A stretch of DNA of 64,000 nt from Loktanella sp. 5RATIMAR09. Lineage in GTDB: Bacteria > Pseudomonadota > Alphaproteobacteria > Rhodobacterales > Rhodobacteraceae. The stretch lies in NCBI RefSeq assembly GCF_001419985.1, contig NZ_LJAL01000004.1, positions 186,001 to 250,000 on the forward strand, read 5' to 3'. This document shows positions 13,770 through 22,403 of this stretch, piece after piece. A program made the translations under genes and the position numbers. The notes beneath the pieces are model-generated. The model saw nothing but the letters and a program-made list of their open reading frames with translations. It did not search any database and was not told the origin of the DNA. Position 1 is the first letter of the stretch. Each line of letters starts with the position of its first letter.

Positions 13770-14207
13770 TCAGAACACCCGCTGCGCGGCACGGCGCACC
13801 TCAAACCCGCCACCTTCCAGATTGGTGCACGTCACGCCCGTCCGCTCAGAACGGCAAATGATCCCATCCAGAATTGCGCGACGTCCGTATGGTAGCACAT
13901 TGGACGGCTTTGGCAGGCTATCCGGCTCTGTCACACAAACCAGAAGACCGCGCCCTGTCTGATCGACACCAAAGGTTGTCCCCCAATCGCCCTCACAGGA
14001 CGCCGGACGATCAGTGTAGCTCTGCACGTCCACGCCCAAATCACACCTTACAGCCAGCGGTGCACCGCGTGTCATTTCACAGCGGATATTTCCGGAGGGT
14101 GACTGGAAGGCGATATCAGCCTGAGCGGCGCCAATGCAGCCACAAACAGCAAGCACCGCCGCCAAGGCACAGCGGCTTAGATGGAATGACAATTCAATAC
14201 TCTTCAC
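13770..14207 (-). CDS. Secreted protein, DUF6636-like
   Basis: About 145 residues from a GTG at 14207: a signal peptide (hydrophobic ALAAVLAVCGCIGAAQA, cleavage after AQA), then FQSPSGNIRCEM, which is the hallmark of the DUF6636 family, and six cysteines likely to form disulfides (RCDLG, SCEGDWG, LVCV, IICR, VTCTN). The function of the family is unknown. The open frame reaches 14402, but those upstream residues do not look coding and precede the signal peptide. Periplasmic location is expected. A Cys in the signal region (VCGCIGA) leaves a lipoprotein possible but unlikely. Confidence 0.7.
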   Translation of the reverse strand: MKSIELSFHLSRCALAAVLAVCGCIGAAQADIAFQSPSGNIRCEMTRGAPLAVRCDLGVDVQSYTDRPASCEGDWGTTFGVDQTGRGLLVCVTEPDSLPKPSNVLPYGRRAILDGIICRSERTGVTCTNLEGGGFEVRRAAQRVF

Positions 14208-14445
14208 GCCGAAAGAGTTAACATGATCAAGGGGCGAGTTAAAACTCACACTATCGCGACGAAAGGACGGGCGGTGGACCGGAAACGGTGCAGCACAGAT
14301 GATTGCCTCTGTTGCGATCACAAGAGCCGCACCTTGCAAGTGGCACCGCCGCGACAGGACACTCCTGACACATCCTGTCAGCAGCCACCCTTGAACCCCC
14401 ACCCAAACACATCAACTATAGGGCAACCCCAAAGGACCGATCCCA

Positions 14446-16653
14446 ATGGCCTACGCCCAGACCGACAAACGCGAGATTGACCAATTTCTTGCCAACCCCG
14501 CACCTGACGTCAAAACCCGCGAAAAGCTGGAAGGCGGCAAGCAATTCGTGCTGAAAACCGAATTCGAACCGGCAGGTGATCAGCCCACAGCGATCAAGGA
14601 ACTCTCCGCCGGGATTATGGCCGGCGAACGCGATCAGGTGCTCTTGGGGGCCACGGGTACGGGTAAGACCTTTACCATGGCGAAAATGATCGAGGAAACG
14701 CAAAGGCCCGCCATCATCCTTGCGCCCAACAAAACCCTCGCAGCGCAGCTATACGGCGAATTCAAAGGCTTCTTCCCCGACAACGCCGTAGAGTATTTCG
14801 TGTCCTACTACGACTACTACCAGCCCGAGGCCTACGTCGCCCGCTCGGACACCTATATCGAGAAAGAATCCCAGATCAACGAACAGATCGACCGGATGCG
14901 CCACTCTGCCACCCGCGCGCTGCTGGAACGCGATGATGTGATTATCGTGGCCTCGGTGTCGTGCATCTACGGCATCGGTTCGGTCGAAACCTACGGCGCG
15001 ATGACACAGGATATCCACGCGGGCAACGATTACGACCAACGCCAGATCATCGCCGACCTGATCGCGCAACAATACCGCCGCAACGATGCGGCCTTCCAGC
15101 GCGGCACCTTCCGCGTGCGCGGCGATAGCCTCGAGATTTGGCCCGCCCACCTGGACGACCGCGCATGGAAACTCTCTTTCTTTGGCGAAGAACTGGAATC
15201 CATCACCGAGTTCGACCCGCTGACCGGCGAGAAAACCAACACATTCGACAAAGTGCGCATCTACGCCAATTCGCATTACGTCACGCCAAAACCGACCATG
15301 CAGCAGGCCATCATCGGCATCAAAAAAGAACTGCGCATGCGGCTCGACCAACTGGTCGCTGATGGCAAACTGCTCGAGGCGCAGCGCCTTGAACAACGCA
15401 CCAATTTCGACCTCGAGATGCTTGAGGCGACAGGCGTGTGCAACGGAATCGAAAACTACTCGCGCTACCTCACCGGCCGCGCTCCGGGCGAACCACCGCC
15501 CACGCTTTTCGAATTCATCCCCGACAATGCCATCGTCTTCGCCGACGAAAGCCACGTCAGCGTGCCGCAAATCGGCGGCATGTACAAAGGCGACTACCGG
15601 CGCAAATTCACACTGGCCGAACACGGATTCCGCCTGCCCTCCTGCATGGACAACCGCCCGCTGAAGTTCGAGGAATGGGACGCCATGCGCCCGCAATCCG
15701 TCTTCGTCTCGGCCACGCCAGCCGCGTGGGAGCTGGAACAAACCGGCGGCGTGTTCACCGAACAAATCATCCGGCCCACCGGCCTGATCGACCCCCAGAT
15801 TGAAATTCGCCCAGTCGACATGCAAGTCGACGACCTGCTGGATGAGGTGCGCCGCGTCGCCGCCGACGGTTATCGCACGCTGGTCACAACCCTGACCAAA
15901 CGCATGGCCGAGGACCTGACCGAATACATGCATGAACAGGGCATCCGTGTGCGCTATATGCACTCGGATATCGACACGATCGAACGGATTGAAATTCTCC
16001 GCGACCTGCGGCTTGGGGCCTTTGACGTGCTGATCGGGATCAACCTGCTGCGCGAGGGCCTTGATATCCCCGAATGTGGGCTGGTGGCGATCCTCGACGC
16101 CGACAAGGAAGGCTTCCTGCGCTCGGAAACCTCCCTTGTCCAAACCATCGGCCGCGCTGCGCGCAACGCCGACGGCCGTGTGATCATGTACGCCGACCGG
16201 ATCACCGGTTCGATGGAGCGCGCGATGAAAGAAACCGAACGCCGCCGCGCCAAGCAACTGGCTTACAACGAAGAACACGGCATCACGCCAATGACGGTCA
16301 AAAAGAACGTCGAGGATATTCTGGCGGGCCTCTACAAAGGCGACGTCGACATGAACCGCGTCACTGCCAAGGTCGACAAACCGATGGCAGGCGCGAATTT
16401 GCAAGCGGTGCTCGACGGTCTGCGCACCGACATGCGCAAAGCCGCCGAAAACCTCGAGTTCGAAGAGGCGGCACGCCTGCGGGATGAGGTCAAACGGCTT
16501 GAAACCGTCGAGCTCACAATCTCCGACGACCCGCTGGCACGGCAGCAGGCGGTGGATAAGGCGGTGGACGACGCACAGAAAGCGTCAGGCAGGAGTACCG
16601 GCGGACGCGGCGGCATGCGCGGCGGGAAAAGCAGGTATGGGGGGAAGCGGTGA
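14446..16653 (+). CDS. uvrB: Excinuclease ABC subunit B
   Basis: A 735-residue UvrB. Walker A GATGTGKT is near residue 70, the beta-hairpin region [14 protein letters not shown] near 115-135, and helicase motifs V and VI ([13 protein letters not shown], then QTIGRAARN) in the C-terminal half. The UVR domain ([16 protein letters not shown]) near residue 665 binds UvrC. The last 40 residues are Gly/Arg rich, which is common in this family of alphaproteobacteria. UvrB is loaded on damaged DNA by UvrA and directs the UvrC incisions. The first 25 residues form a short family-typical extension. Confidence 0.98.
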   Translation: MAYAQTDKREIDQFLANPAPDVKTREKLEGGKQFVLKTEFEPAGDQPTAIKELSAGIMAGERDQVLLGATGTGKTFTMAKMIEETQRPAIILAPNKTLAAQLYGEFKGFFPDNAVEYFVSYYDYYQPEAYVARSDTYIEKESQINEQIDRMRHSATRALLERDDVIIVASVSCIYGIGSVETYGAMTQDIHAGNDYDQRQIIADLIAQQYRRNDAAFQRGTFRVRGDSLEIWPAHLDDRAWKLSFFGEELESITEFDPLTGEKTNTFDKVRIYANSHYVTPKPTMQQAIIGIKKELRMRLDQLVADGKLLEAQRLEQRTNFDLEMLEATGVCNGIENYSRYLTGRAPGEPPPTLFEFIPDNAIVFADESHVSVPQIGGMYKGDYRRKFTLAEHGFRLPSCMDNRPLKFEEWDAMRPQSVFVSATPAAWELEQTGGVFTEQIIRPTGLIDPQIEIRPVDMQVDDLLDEVRRVAADGYRTLVTTLTKRMAEDLTEYMHEQGIRVRYMHSDIDTIERIEILRDLRLGAFDVLIGINLLREGLDIPECGLVAILDADKEGFLRSETSLVQTIGRAARNADGRVIMYADRITGSMERAMKETERRRAKQLAYNEEHGITPMTVKKNVEDILAGLYKGDVDMNRVTAKVDKPMAGANLQAVLDGLRTDMRKAAENLEFEEAARLRDEVKRLETVELTISDDPLARQQAVDKAVDDAQKASGRSTGGRGGMRGGKSRYGGKR

Positions 16654-16656
16654 TTT

Positions 16657-17322
16657 ATGAAAGGATTACAGAGAATTGAACCTAGTGAGACCGCCATCTA
16701 CATCGACGGCATCCGGTATGCACTTAACGGAGCACTGAGAGCCTTCTCTCGCATTTCTATCGCAATACGCAAAATCGAGGATCGAAATACAAGCACGCTG
16801 CAGGAGGCTTTCGACATACTAAATGACTGCTGGCAAATCGTTGATTGTACGTATCGTTCCCAGCAAATTTTCAAAAATCTTGCACCGCTAAATATTAAAG
16901 ACGCACGAACCAAACGGTTCAACTCAGCTGCAGACAAAGCAAATGGGTTAAGAAATCTCTATCACCATTTAAGCAGACGTGTTTCAGAAATGGACCGAAG
17001 CTCATCTCCCGTCATTGGGTCGCTTTCTTGGATATCCGAAGTAGACAACCTCAGTTGTCTAACGTTGACTATAAATTCTGGGGCAAGAGATTTCTCTGTC
17101 CCTGCACTGAGGTTCGACCGTGAAGAAGCTAAGTACACCGAAAACTTCGTATTTTCGGTGATGAACAATGCGATTTCACTTGAAACAACAGTCAATGGAT
17201 GTCGCGATCTCTCGGATAGCATCGAAGATTTCTTATCCGAATTAAGAGCCCACAACCAATCGGAGGTACGTTCAATTCTATTCACTTCAACTATACAACC
17301 AAACAAAAAAACCTCCACGTAG
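16657..17322 (+). CDS. Hypothetical protein with foreign base composition
   Basis: A 221-residue helical protein beginning four bases after the uvrB stop. It has no signal peptide, no membrane segment and no motif I recognise. Codons are clearly richer in A and T than in uvrB or the genes downstream, which points to acquisition by transfer. Helical heptad-like spacing in residues 20-110 (RISIAIRKIEDRNTSTLQEA and AADKANGLRNLYHHLSRRV) could give a helical bundle, as in many defence-associated or abortive-infection proteins, but nothing here supports a specific role. No own ribosome site is obvious; it could be read through from uvrB. Confidence 0.6.
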   Translation: MKGLQRIEPSETAIYIDGIRYALNGALRAFSRISIAIRKIEDRNTSTLQEAFDILNDCWQIVDCTYRSQQIFKNLAPLNIKDARTKRFNSAADKANGLRNLYHHLSRRVSEMDRSSSPVIGSLSWISEVDNLSCLTLTINSGARDFSVPALRFDREEAKYTENFVFSVMNNAISLETTVNGCRDLSDSIEDFLSELRAHNQSEVRSILFTSTIQPNKKTST

Positions 17323-17668
17323 GTTGACGTAAATTTAGGGTGGGTGAAACCCACGCGCCGCAACCCCGTGGATTTCACCCACCCTACCATCACGCCGTCC
17401 CAGACCTGATCCGGGACCTCAACATCCCCCAAAACCTTAACGCCCCATTCACACATCCCACCGCACGCGGCCTTAACCCGCCCAAACCGTACACCGCGTA
17501 CATACGCTTTGTGTACGGCTTGTGTACGGATTGCATACGCCCCAATCCCCTGCAAAACCCTGAATTAACACGCGAGGCCCCGCATCACCGCCGCAATCGC
17601 TCGCTTCCCCACCGCGCGTTGCGTCACTGCGGCCTTGCCCACCGCCGCGCGCCGCCTACATCCTCCTC
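17323..17668. other. Non-coding stretch with palindromes and GTGTACGG repeats
   Basis: About 345 bp without a credible gene. It holds the long inverted repeat at 17336-17386 and, further on, CCGTACAC (17487-17494) followed by two direct copies of GTGTACGG (17511-17518 and 17522-17529) at an 11-bp period, a layout that suggests a regulator site. An open frame running through the stretch is rich in Pro, Arg and Ser and is not coding-like. Confidence 0.5.
17336..17386. repeat. REP-like inverted repeat (GGGTGGGT family), also terminator-like
   Basis: TAGGGTGGGTGAAA (17336-17349) pairs with TTTCACCCACCCTA (17373-17386), a 14-bp perfect stem. Related GGTGGGT palindromes occur at 39453-39501 and 52081-52104, so this is a dispersed intergenic repeat that follows genes. 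Confidence 0.8.
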
Positions 17669-18097
17669 ATGCGAACCGCTCTCGCCTTCCTCCTCCTCGC
17701 CTCACCCGCCACCGCGTGGGAGTTTTCGGCCTCCCCGATCTGCACCCTGACAGACACCCAAGAGGCAGGTGAAATCACCGTCACCTACGATCCTGCAATC
17801 ACCGAATATGCGGTCACCGTGACCCTGCCCCAAGGGCGCTGGTCCGGTGATCCGGTCTTCGGCATGGCCTTCGCCAATGATCGCCCGATCAGCATCCAGA
17901 CCGACCGCCATAGCGTCAGCCCCGATGGCCGCAGCATCACCGTGAAAGACCGTGGATTTGGCAATGTTCTCGACGGGTTGGAGTTCAACGCACGCGCTTA
18001 TGCGATACTGGGCGACATCACCGTGGGCTTTGATCTGGACGGGATCGGCCCCGCCATGACCGCCTTTCGCAACTGCCCCGCCGCTAACCTTGCGTGA
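17669..18097 (+). CDS. Secreted hypothetical protein
   Basis: A 142-residue protein with a clear signal peptide (MRTALAFLLLASPATAWEF, cleavage after ATA). The mature part is beta-rich with two cysteines (ICTL and FRNCPA) that could form one disulfide. I do not recognise a family; the layout of a short beta-sandwich with terminal cysteines is common among periplasmic proteins of this group. Its TGA overlaps the ATG of the next gene (TGATG), so both are one unit. Confidence 0.7.
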   Translation: MRTALAFLLLASPATAWEFSASPICTLTDTQEAGEITVTYDPAITEYAVTVTLPQGRWSGDPVFGMAFANDRPISIQTDRHSVSPDGRSITVKDRGFGNVLDGLEFNARAYAILGDITVGFDLDGIGPAMTAFRNCPAANLA

Positions 18098-18561
18098 TGG
18101 CCGACCCGATTAACCCCACTGACGATAGCGCCCGCGCATTGGCGCAAGATCTGTTGCAAAACACCCGCTTCGCAGCCCTTGCCGTGACCCACCCCGACAG
18201 TGGCGCACCCTATGTCGCCCGCGTTGCGATGCTCTGGCACAATGGGGCGCTTCTGACACTGGTATCTACGCTGTCACTGCACACCAAAGCGCTGGCCGCA
18301 AACTCCGCTTGTGCCGCGCTGATCGGTGAACCGGGTGACAAGGGTGATCCCCTCACACATCCGCGCATGACAGTGATGTGCGCGGCAGGCGAGGTTGATA
18401 AATCCGCCTGCAAAGCGACGTGGCTGGCAGCCATTCCCAAGGCGAAACTATACTATGATTTCAGCGACTTCAGGATGTATGCGCTCTCGGTGTCAGAAGC
18501 GCATCTGAACGGTGGTTTCGGCAAGGCGTATAGCCTAGGCGTGGACGACCTGCGCGTTTAG
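18097..18561 (+). CDS. Pyridoxamine 5'-phosphate oxidase-like FMN protein (HugZ-type)
   Basis: A 154-residue split-barrel flavoprotein. The blocks are ARALAQDLLQNTRFAALAV near residue 10, PYVARVAMLWHNGALLTLVS near residue 40, LHTKALAANSACAALIGEPG in the middle, DPLTHPRMTVMCAAG and FRMYALSVSEAHLNGGFGKA at the end. The His and Gly-Gly-Phe-Gly-Lys-Ala end is typical of HugZ-like haem-utilisation or general FMN-binding relatives of PdxH. Whether it binds haem or FMN cannot be decided here. The ATG at 18097 overlaps the upstream stop; its last 27 bases overlap the convergent NYN gene. Confidence 0.85.
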   Translation: MADPINPTDDSARALAQDLLQNTRFAALAVTHPDSGAPYVARVAMLWHNGALLTLVSTLSLHTKALAANSACAALIGEPGDKGDPLTHPRMTVMCAAGEVDKSACKATWLAAIPKAKLYYDFSDFRMYALSVSEAHLNGGFGKAYSLGVDDLRV

Positions 18562-19104
18562 TTTCCCGCGCCAAACAACCGTGCCTTCACGCCATGTCCC
18601 GTCAAGCAGAACACCTTTCTTTGCGGCATGCGGAAACTTGACGCGCCAGTCGCGGTATTTGTCATTGCTGACAACACGCAAGCCGTGGTCCGTGGCCATC
18701 GACAGGATCGACACATCCGCTATCACGCCTTTGTTGACAACGCAGATATGCTCTTGCGGGACAGCCAGCAGCGGGGCCAGTTTCGCCTCATCATAATAAT
18801 GATCATCAAGGACATAGCCGACGCTGGCATCGAAAAACACAACCGGCGTATAGCCTGCGCGTTCAAGACTACGCAGCACTTGGGCCAGAATTTTGAAAGA
18901 AGGTTCGGGGCCCCAATGCATCACGTTGGACCCGTCCACAAGAATGGCGTTCCCTGGGACCGGTATTTCTGCTGGTGGCGGTATAACCGGCGCCTTGTGC
19001 GCTCGCGCACGCTCTGGCCGCCTGCGTTTGGGACGGAACCGCAAAAAGAGCACTAAAAGCAGGGCTGCGATGCTGATAAGTTCGACCAGATCCAGATCTT
19101 GCAT
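18535..19104 (-). CDS. Membrane-anchored NYN/PIN-type ribonuclease (Zc3h12a-like)
   Basis: A 189-residue protein from the ATG at 19104. One membrane helix (LISIAALLLVLFL, about residues 9-22) is followed by a basic linker (RFRPKRRRPERARAHK) and a soluble domain starting NAILVDGSNVMHWG, the metal-binding DGSNV motif of NYN/Zc3h12a RNases. Further acidic residues fit the site: FFDASVGYVLDDHYYD, then ADVSILSMATDHGLRVVSNDKYRDW. These enzymes cut structured RNA in eukaryotes; the bacterial role is unknown. The N-terminal anchor is unusual and would put the nuclease at the cytoplasmic face of the membrane. The domain assignment is solid; membrane topology is inference. Confidence 0.8.
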   Translation of the reverse strand: MQDLDLVELISIAALLLVLFLRFRPKRRRPERARAHKAPVIPPPAEIPVPGNAILVDGSNVMHWGPEPSFKILAQVLRSLERAGYTPVVFFDASVGYVLDDHYYDEAKLAPLLAVPQEHICVVNKGVIADVSILSMATDHGLRVVSNDKYRDWRVKFPHAAKKGVLLDGTWREGTVVWRGKLNAQVVHA

Positions 19105-19181
19105 GTTTGGCCCGTGCTCAAAGAAAAAGGCGAAGGATCTGCACCCTTCGCCCTTTACTATCACCTAAGGGTTGTAGGCAA

Positions 19182-20516
19182 TCAACCCTTGCCCTTCCAC
19201 GGCACCAGCCATTTTTCGGCCTGCCGCATCAGCATATCAATGCTGAAACCGATGATGCCGATCAGGATGATCCCCATCAGCACGATGTCTGTGCTCTGGA
19301 ATTTCGACGCTACCATGATCATCATGCCAGCACCCTTTTCCGCTGCGACGAGCTCTGCCGCCACAACAGTGCCCCAACACACGCCCATCGCAACGCGCGC
19401 ACCGGTAAAGATTTCAGGCAACGAGTTCGGTATGATCACATAGCGCATGATCTGCCACTTTGATGCGCCCAGCGAATAGGCCGCATGAACCTTGGATATC
19501 CGCACGCCTGACACGCCCGAACGGGCCGCAATCGCCATGATCCAGAGCGCCGCAAGGAACAGCAGGATGATTTTACCTACCTCGCCGATACCCGCCCAGA
19601 TGATCACCAGCGGGATGAGCGCAAGCGGCGGGACAGGGCGCATGAATTCGACGATCGGGTCAAACCAGCCACGGAACCAGTTCGACAGGCCCATCGCATA
19701 GCCCAAAGGAATACCCACCAGCGCACCCAACATAAAACCGACGATCACGCGGAAAAGCGAATATCCCAGATGCTCGGCCAGGGTCGAGTTTCGATAGCCG
19801 ACCGTCGCAATCTCGCCCAGCCTGCTCCAGACGGCCTCGGGGGATGGCATCCAGATAGGCTCCATCTGCATGCCCGTGGCGGGAATGATGTTCAGCGTCC
19901 CTTTGTCCGACATCGCGACCCGACCAAAACTGACATCAACGCTATTGCCCGGCGCAATCGCTTGGCCATCTACCGCGGTGATGAATGTTTCTTCATCGCG
20001 GCCCATCTCGTCGTTGTTGTCGACCCGGAGTAATTCGCTCCGATAGATAGGGATTGCGACCGCGTCGTTTTTGGCGATCCCGTCACCCGGTGCAACCTGC
20101 GGGGCCGCCACATCTTCACCTGTTGGGTGCACCACAACGCTCACCGTAGCCGTATCGCTGTCCCCTGCGGGCGTCGTGATCGTATATTCAAACGATCCTT
20201 CCCCTTTGAACGGGCCCGGTGCATGCATGAACCCGGGCAAGAGCTTCGAGCCGGTAAAAGCACCCCACAAGATAAAGATCAGCACAATCGACACCACAGA
20301 AGCCACGGTGTTTGAGGTCACCGCGCTTTCATCGCCGAAAGTCACGGTCTTGAGCGAGCTGTAGTCATGTTTCGGTGTCAGCAATCGCTTGATGCCGCTC
20401 CAGATCACCATCATCAGCAGAATGATCAGGACGTAGCCGATAATATAGGGTGCGGCGACAAAGAGCGTTGTCAGAACCGCCCAGAATTCGCCCCAAAGGT
20501 TTCCTAGCAATTCCAT
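19182..20516 (-). CDS. tauC: Taurine ABC transporter permease with extra N-terminal and periplasmic domains
   Basis: A 444-residue permease, much longer than the usual 270-290. Residues 1-45 and 68-92 contain two extra membrane helices. Residues 95-210 form a soluble, beta-rich, probably periplasmic insert (FKGEGSFEYTITTPAGD and a Ser/Val rich part). Residues 215-444 are the normal SsuC/TauC permease, with the ATPase-contact loop around AAYSLGASKWQIMRYVIIPNSLPEI (EAA motif). The start overlaps the tauB stop (TAATG). It works with TauB and TauA for taurine uptake. The added part may act in substrate handling or be a family feature of this clade; its function is unknown. Confidence 0.92.
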   Translation of the reverse strand: MELLGNLWGEFWAVLTTLFVAAPYIIGYVLIILLMMVIWSGIKRLLTPKHDYSSLKTVTFGDESAVTSNTVASVVSIVLIFILWGAFTGSKLLPGFMHAPGPFKGEGSFEYTITTPAGDSDTATVSVVVHPTGEDVAAPQVAPGDGIAKNDAVAIPIYRSELLRVDNNDEMGRDEETFITAVDGQAIAPGNSVDVSFGRVAMSDKGTLNIIPATGMQMEPIWMPSPEAVWSRLGEIATVGYRNSTLAEHLGYSLFRVIVGFMLGALVGIPLGYAMGLSNWFRGWFDPIVEFMRPVPPLALIPLVIIWAGIGEVGKIILLFLAALWIMAIAARSGVSGVRISKVHAAYSLGASKWQIMRYVIIPNSLPEIFTGARVAMGVCWGTVVAAELVAAEKGAGMMIMVASKFQSTDIVLMGIILIGIIGFSIDMLMRQAEKWLVPWKGKG

Positions 20517-21319
20517 TATGCGTCCTCCGACCGGCCCATGATTTCTTCTTCCATGTCCCAGATCATTCCCAGGATTTCCTCACGCGTTTCAGCAAATTTA
20601 GGATGTTTCTTGACCTCGCGGAGGTCTTGGCCCACGCCCATTTCGGCGAATGGCAAACGGTATTCCGTGTGAATACGGCCCGGGCGCGGCGCCATGACAA
20701 TCAGGCGTTCACCAAGCAAAAGCGCCTCTTCCACCGAGTGTGTGATCAAAATGATCGTTTTCCCGGTTTCTTTCCATAGCTTCAGCACCAGACCCTGCAT
20801 CTTTTCGCGGGTCAGCGCATCAAGCGCGCCCAGCGGTTCGTCCATCAGGATCACATCAGGTTCATTGGCAAGGCAGCGCGCCAAGGCCACACGTTGCTGC
20901 ATACCGCCCGAAAGCTCGTAGACCGCCTTTTCCTTGAAGTCCTGCAAGCCCACGACATCAAGCAGATGGTCAACGATCTTGGCTTTTTCCTCCTTTGGCA
21001 TCCCCTTCATCGACGGGCCAAAGCCCACGTTTTCACGCACGCTCATCCACTCAAAAAGTGCGCCCTGCTGGAACACCATCCCCCGTTCGGCGGCAGGACC
21101 ACTGACCTTATGGCCGTTGAGCGTAATTGTCCCCGCGGTCGGGGCCAGAAAGCCCGCGACGATGTTCAGCAGTGTCGTCTTGCCACAGCCCGAAGGGCCC
21201 AGCACCGACAGCAATTCGCCCGCCTTGAGGTCGAGTGAGACGTCCTTGAGCGCCTGCACCGATGACCCGTTGGGCAAATCGAACCGCATGGAGAGTTTGT
21301 CTATTTGAAGTCCTGACAT
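20516..21319 (-). CDS. tauB: Taurine ABC transporter ATP-binding protein
   Basis: A 267-residue ATPase of the nitrate/sulfonate/taurine group. Walker A GPSGCGKTT, the signature LSGGMQQRVALARCLA, Walker B VILMDEPLGALD and a switch His in LITHSVEEALLLG are all present. The ATG at 21319 is chosen because the protein family starts MSGLQIDKL; the longer frame is not plausible. It follows the tauA stem-loop and overlaps tauC by the TAATG junction. Confidence 0.96.
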   Translation of the reverse strand: MSGLQIDKLSMRFDLPNGSSVQALKDVSLDLKAGELLSVLGPSGCGKTTLLNIVAGFLAPTAGTITLNGHKVSGPAAERGMVFQQGALFEWMSVRENVGFGPSMKGMPKEEKAKIVDHLLDVVGLQDFKEKAVYELSGGMQQRVALARCLANEPDVILMDEPLGALDALTREKMQGLVLKLWKETGKTIILITHSVEEALLLGERLIVMAPRPGRIHTEYRLPFAEMGVGQDLREVKKHPKFAETREEILGMIWDMEEEIMGRSEDA

Positions 21320-21355
21320 GTCCTGTCCCCAATCATTTTCAAAGCGGCGGCCCCT

Positions 21356-21391
21356 TTGTTGGGCCGGTGCGCGGACGCACCGGCCCAACAA
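21356..21391 (-). promoter_or_regulatory. Intra-operon stem-loop between tauA and tauB
   Basis: A perfect 16-bp stem (21356-21371 with 21376-21391) and a 4-base loop begins right after the tauA stop and ends 36 bp before tauB. There is no U tract. Such hairpins protect the mRNA of a binding protein from 3' decay, so more TauA than TauB/TauC would be made. Confidence 0.8.
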
Positions 21392-21395
21392 GTGG

Positions 21396-22403
21396 TTACA
21401 TGTCAGCGACCGCTTGCAGCGGACCTGTGTTCACCGCACCCTCATAGCTGTTCAGCGCGCTCGGGATCGAACCGGCATCGACAAAGACTTGCGCGACACC
21501 CTGCATGAAACCAGCCGCATTGCCGCCCAGCCAGCTCTGGCTCAGCTGTTCCTCAACCGTTGGGAAGGTGAAGGTCGCCATAAAGTCACGCGCCGCCTGT
21601 TCATCCATCCCACTGTCTTGGGCGATCACCGGAAGCATTTCGTCGACCATCGTGCCAGAGTTCCAGTCCGCGTTCGCCTGGGCTGTTACAGCCAGAAACT
21701 TTGCCACCAGATCGGAGTTTTCCGCAACGTAAGACGCAGGCGCCGATGTCACGTCAAAAACAAGGATGCCCAGCTCGGTCTTTTCCGCGCCGGTCAAAAG
21801 GACGTTCCCGTACTCCATCGCGGTGCGCAACGAACCGCCATAGCCACACATCATATCAACGGAACCTTGCGCCAATGCTGCGGCGCCCTCTGGCGGTGCC
21901 ATGTCGACAACATCAAGGGTGGTAACATCCACACCGAAATGGTCCATCTGTCTGAGGAAGCCATAATGCGCGGCCGTCCCCAATGGCACAGCAACCTTCT
22001 TGCCTTCCAGTTCGCCCGCTGAATCCTTGTCGATCTCAAGGATACTGGCGACAACGCAGTTGTCATTGTCGGCATAGCTGACGGCAACATCAAGGACTTG
22101 CAGATCCTGCCCCGCACTTGCGGCGATCACGAAGGGGGGGACACCCTGACTGACGGCGATCTGCACGTCGCCTGATGCCATGGCGGCAGACATGGCGGTG
22201 CCGGTGTCAAAGCTGACCCAGTTGACCTTGACACCCATCTCTTCGTCAAAGGTGCCGTTTACCTTGGCGTACTGGAATGGCATCGGCCATTCGAGAAAAT
22301 AGGCAACGGTAATTTCGCCGTGCCCGGCGGCAAAGGCCTGCGTGGCACCTGTCATCAGTGCGACACCGGCAGCAGCGCCCATAAGTGCTTTCTTGATTGT
22401 CAT
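21396..22403 (-). CDS. tauA: Taurine ABC transporter periplasmic binding protein
   Basis: A 335-residue binding protein. The signal peptide runs from the ATG at 22403 (MTIKKALMGAAAGVAL... ending in AFAAG). The mature part starts EITVAYFLEWPMPFQYAKV and has the TauA pattern VNWVSFDTGTAMSAAMASGD followed by QIAVSQGVPPFVIA. The longer frame to 22442 has no ribosome site. It delivers taurine to TauBC in the inner membrane. It is divergent from tpa; no convincing paired TauR boxes with the 23-bp period were found just upstream of it, although tpa and xsc have them. Confidence 0.95.
   Translation of the reverse strand: MTIKKALMGAAAGVALMTGATQAFAAGHGEITVAYFLEWPMPFQYAKVNGTFDEEMGVKVNWVSFDTGTAMSAAMASGDVQIAVSQGVPPFVIAASAGQDLQVLDVAVSYADNDNCVVASILEIDKDSAGELEGKKVAVPLGTAAHYGFLRQMDHFGVDVTTLDVVDMAPPEGAAALAQGSVDMMCGYGGSLRTAMEYGNVLLTGAEKTELGILVFDVTSAPASYVAENSDLVAKFLAVTAQANADWNSGTMVDEMLPVIAQDSGMDEQAARDFMATFTFPTVEEQLSQSWLGGNAAGFMQGVAQVFVDAGSIPSALNSYEGAVNTGPLQAVADM

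Noticed and set aside
14749..16404. 551-codon minus-strand frame opposite uvrB
   Set aside because: A shadow of the uvrB codon pattern in GC-rich DNA; no family pattern.
17340..17750. 136-codon frame rich in Pro, Ser and Arg downstream of the orphan gene
   Set aside because: It reads through a palindrome and overlaps the signal peptide of the next gene; a non-coding composition artefact.
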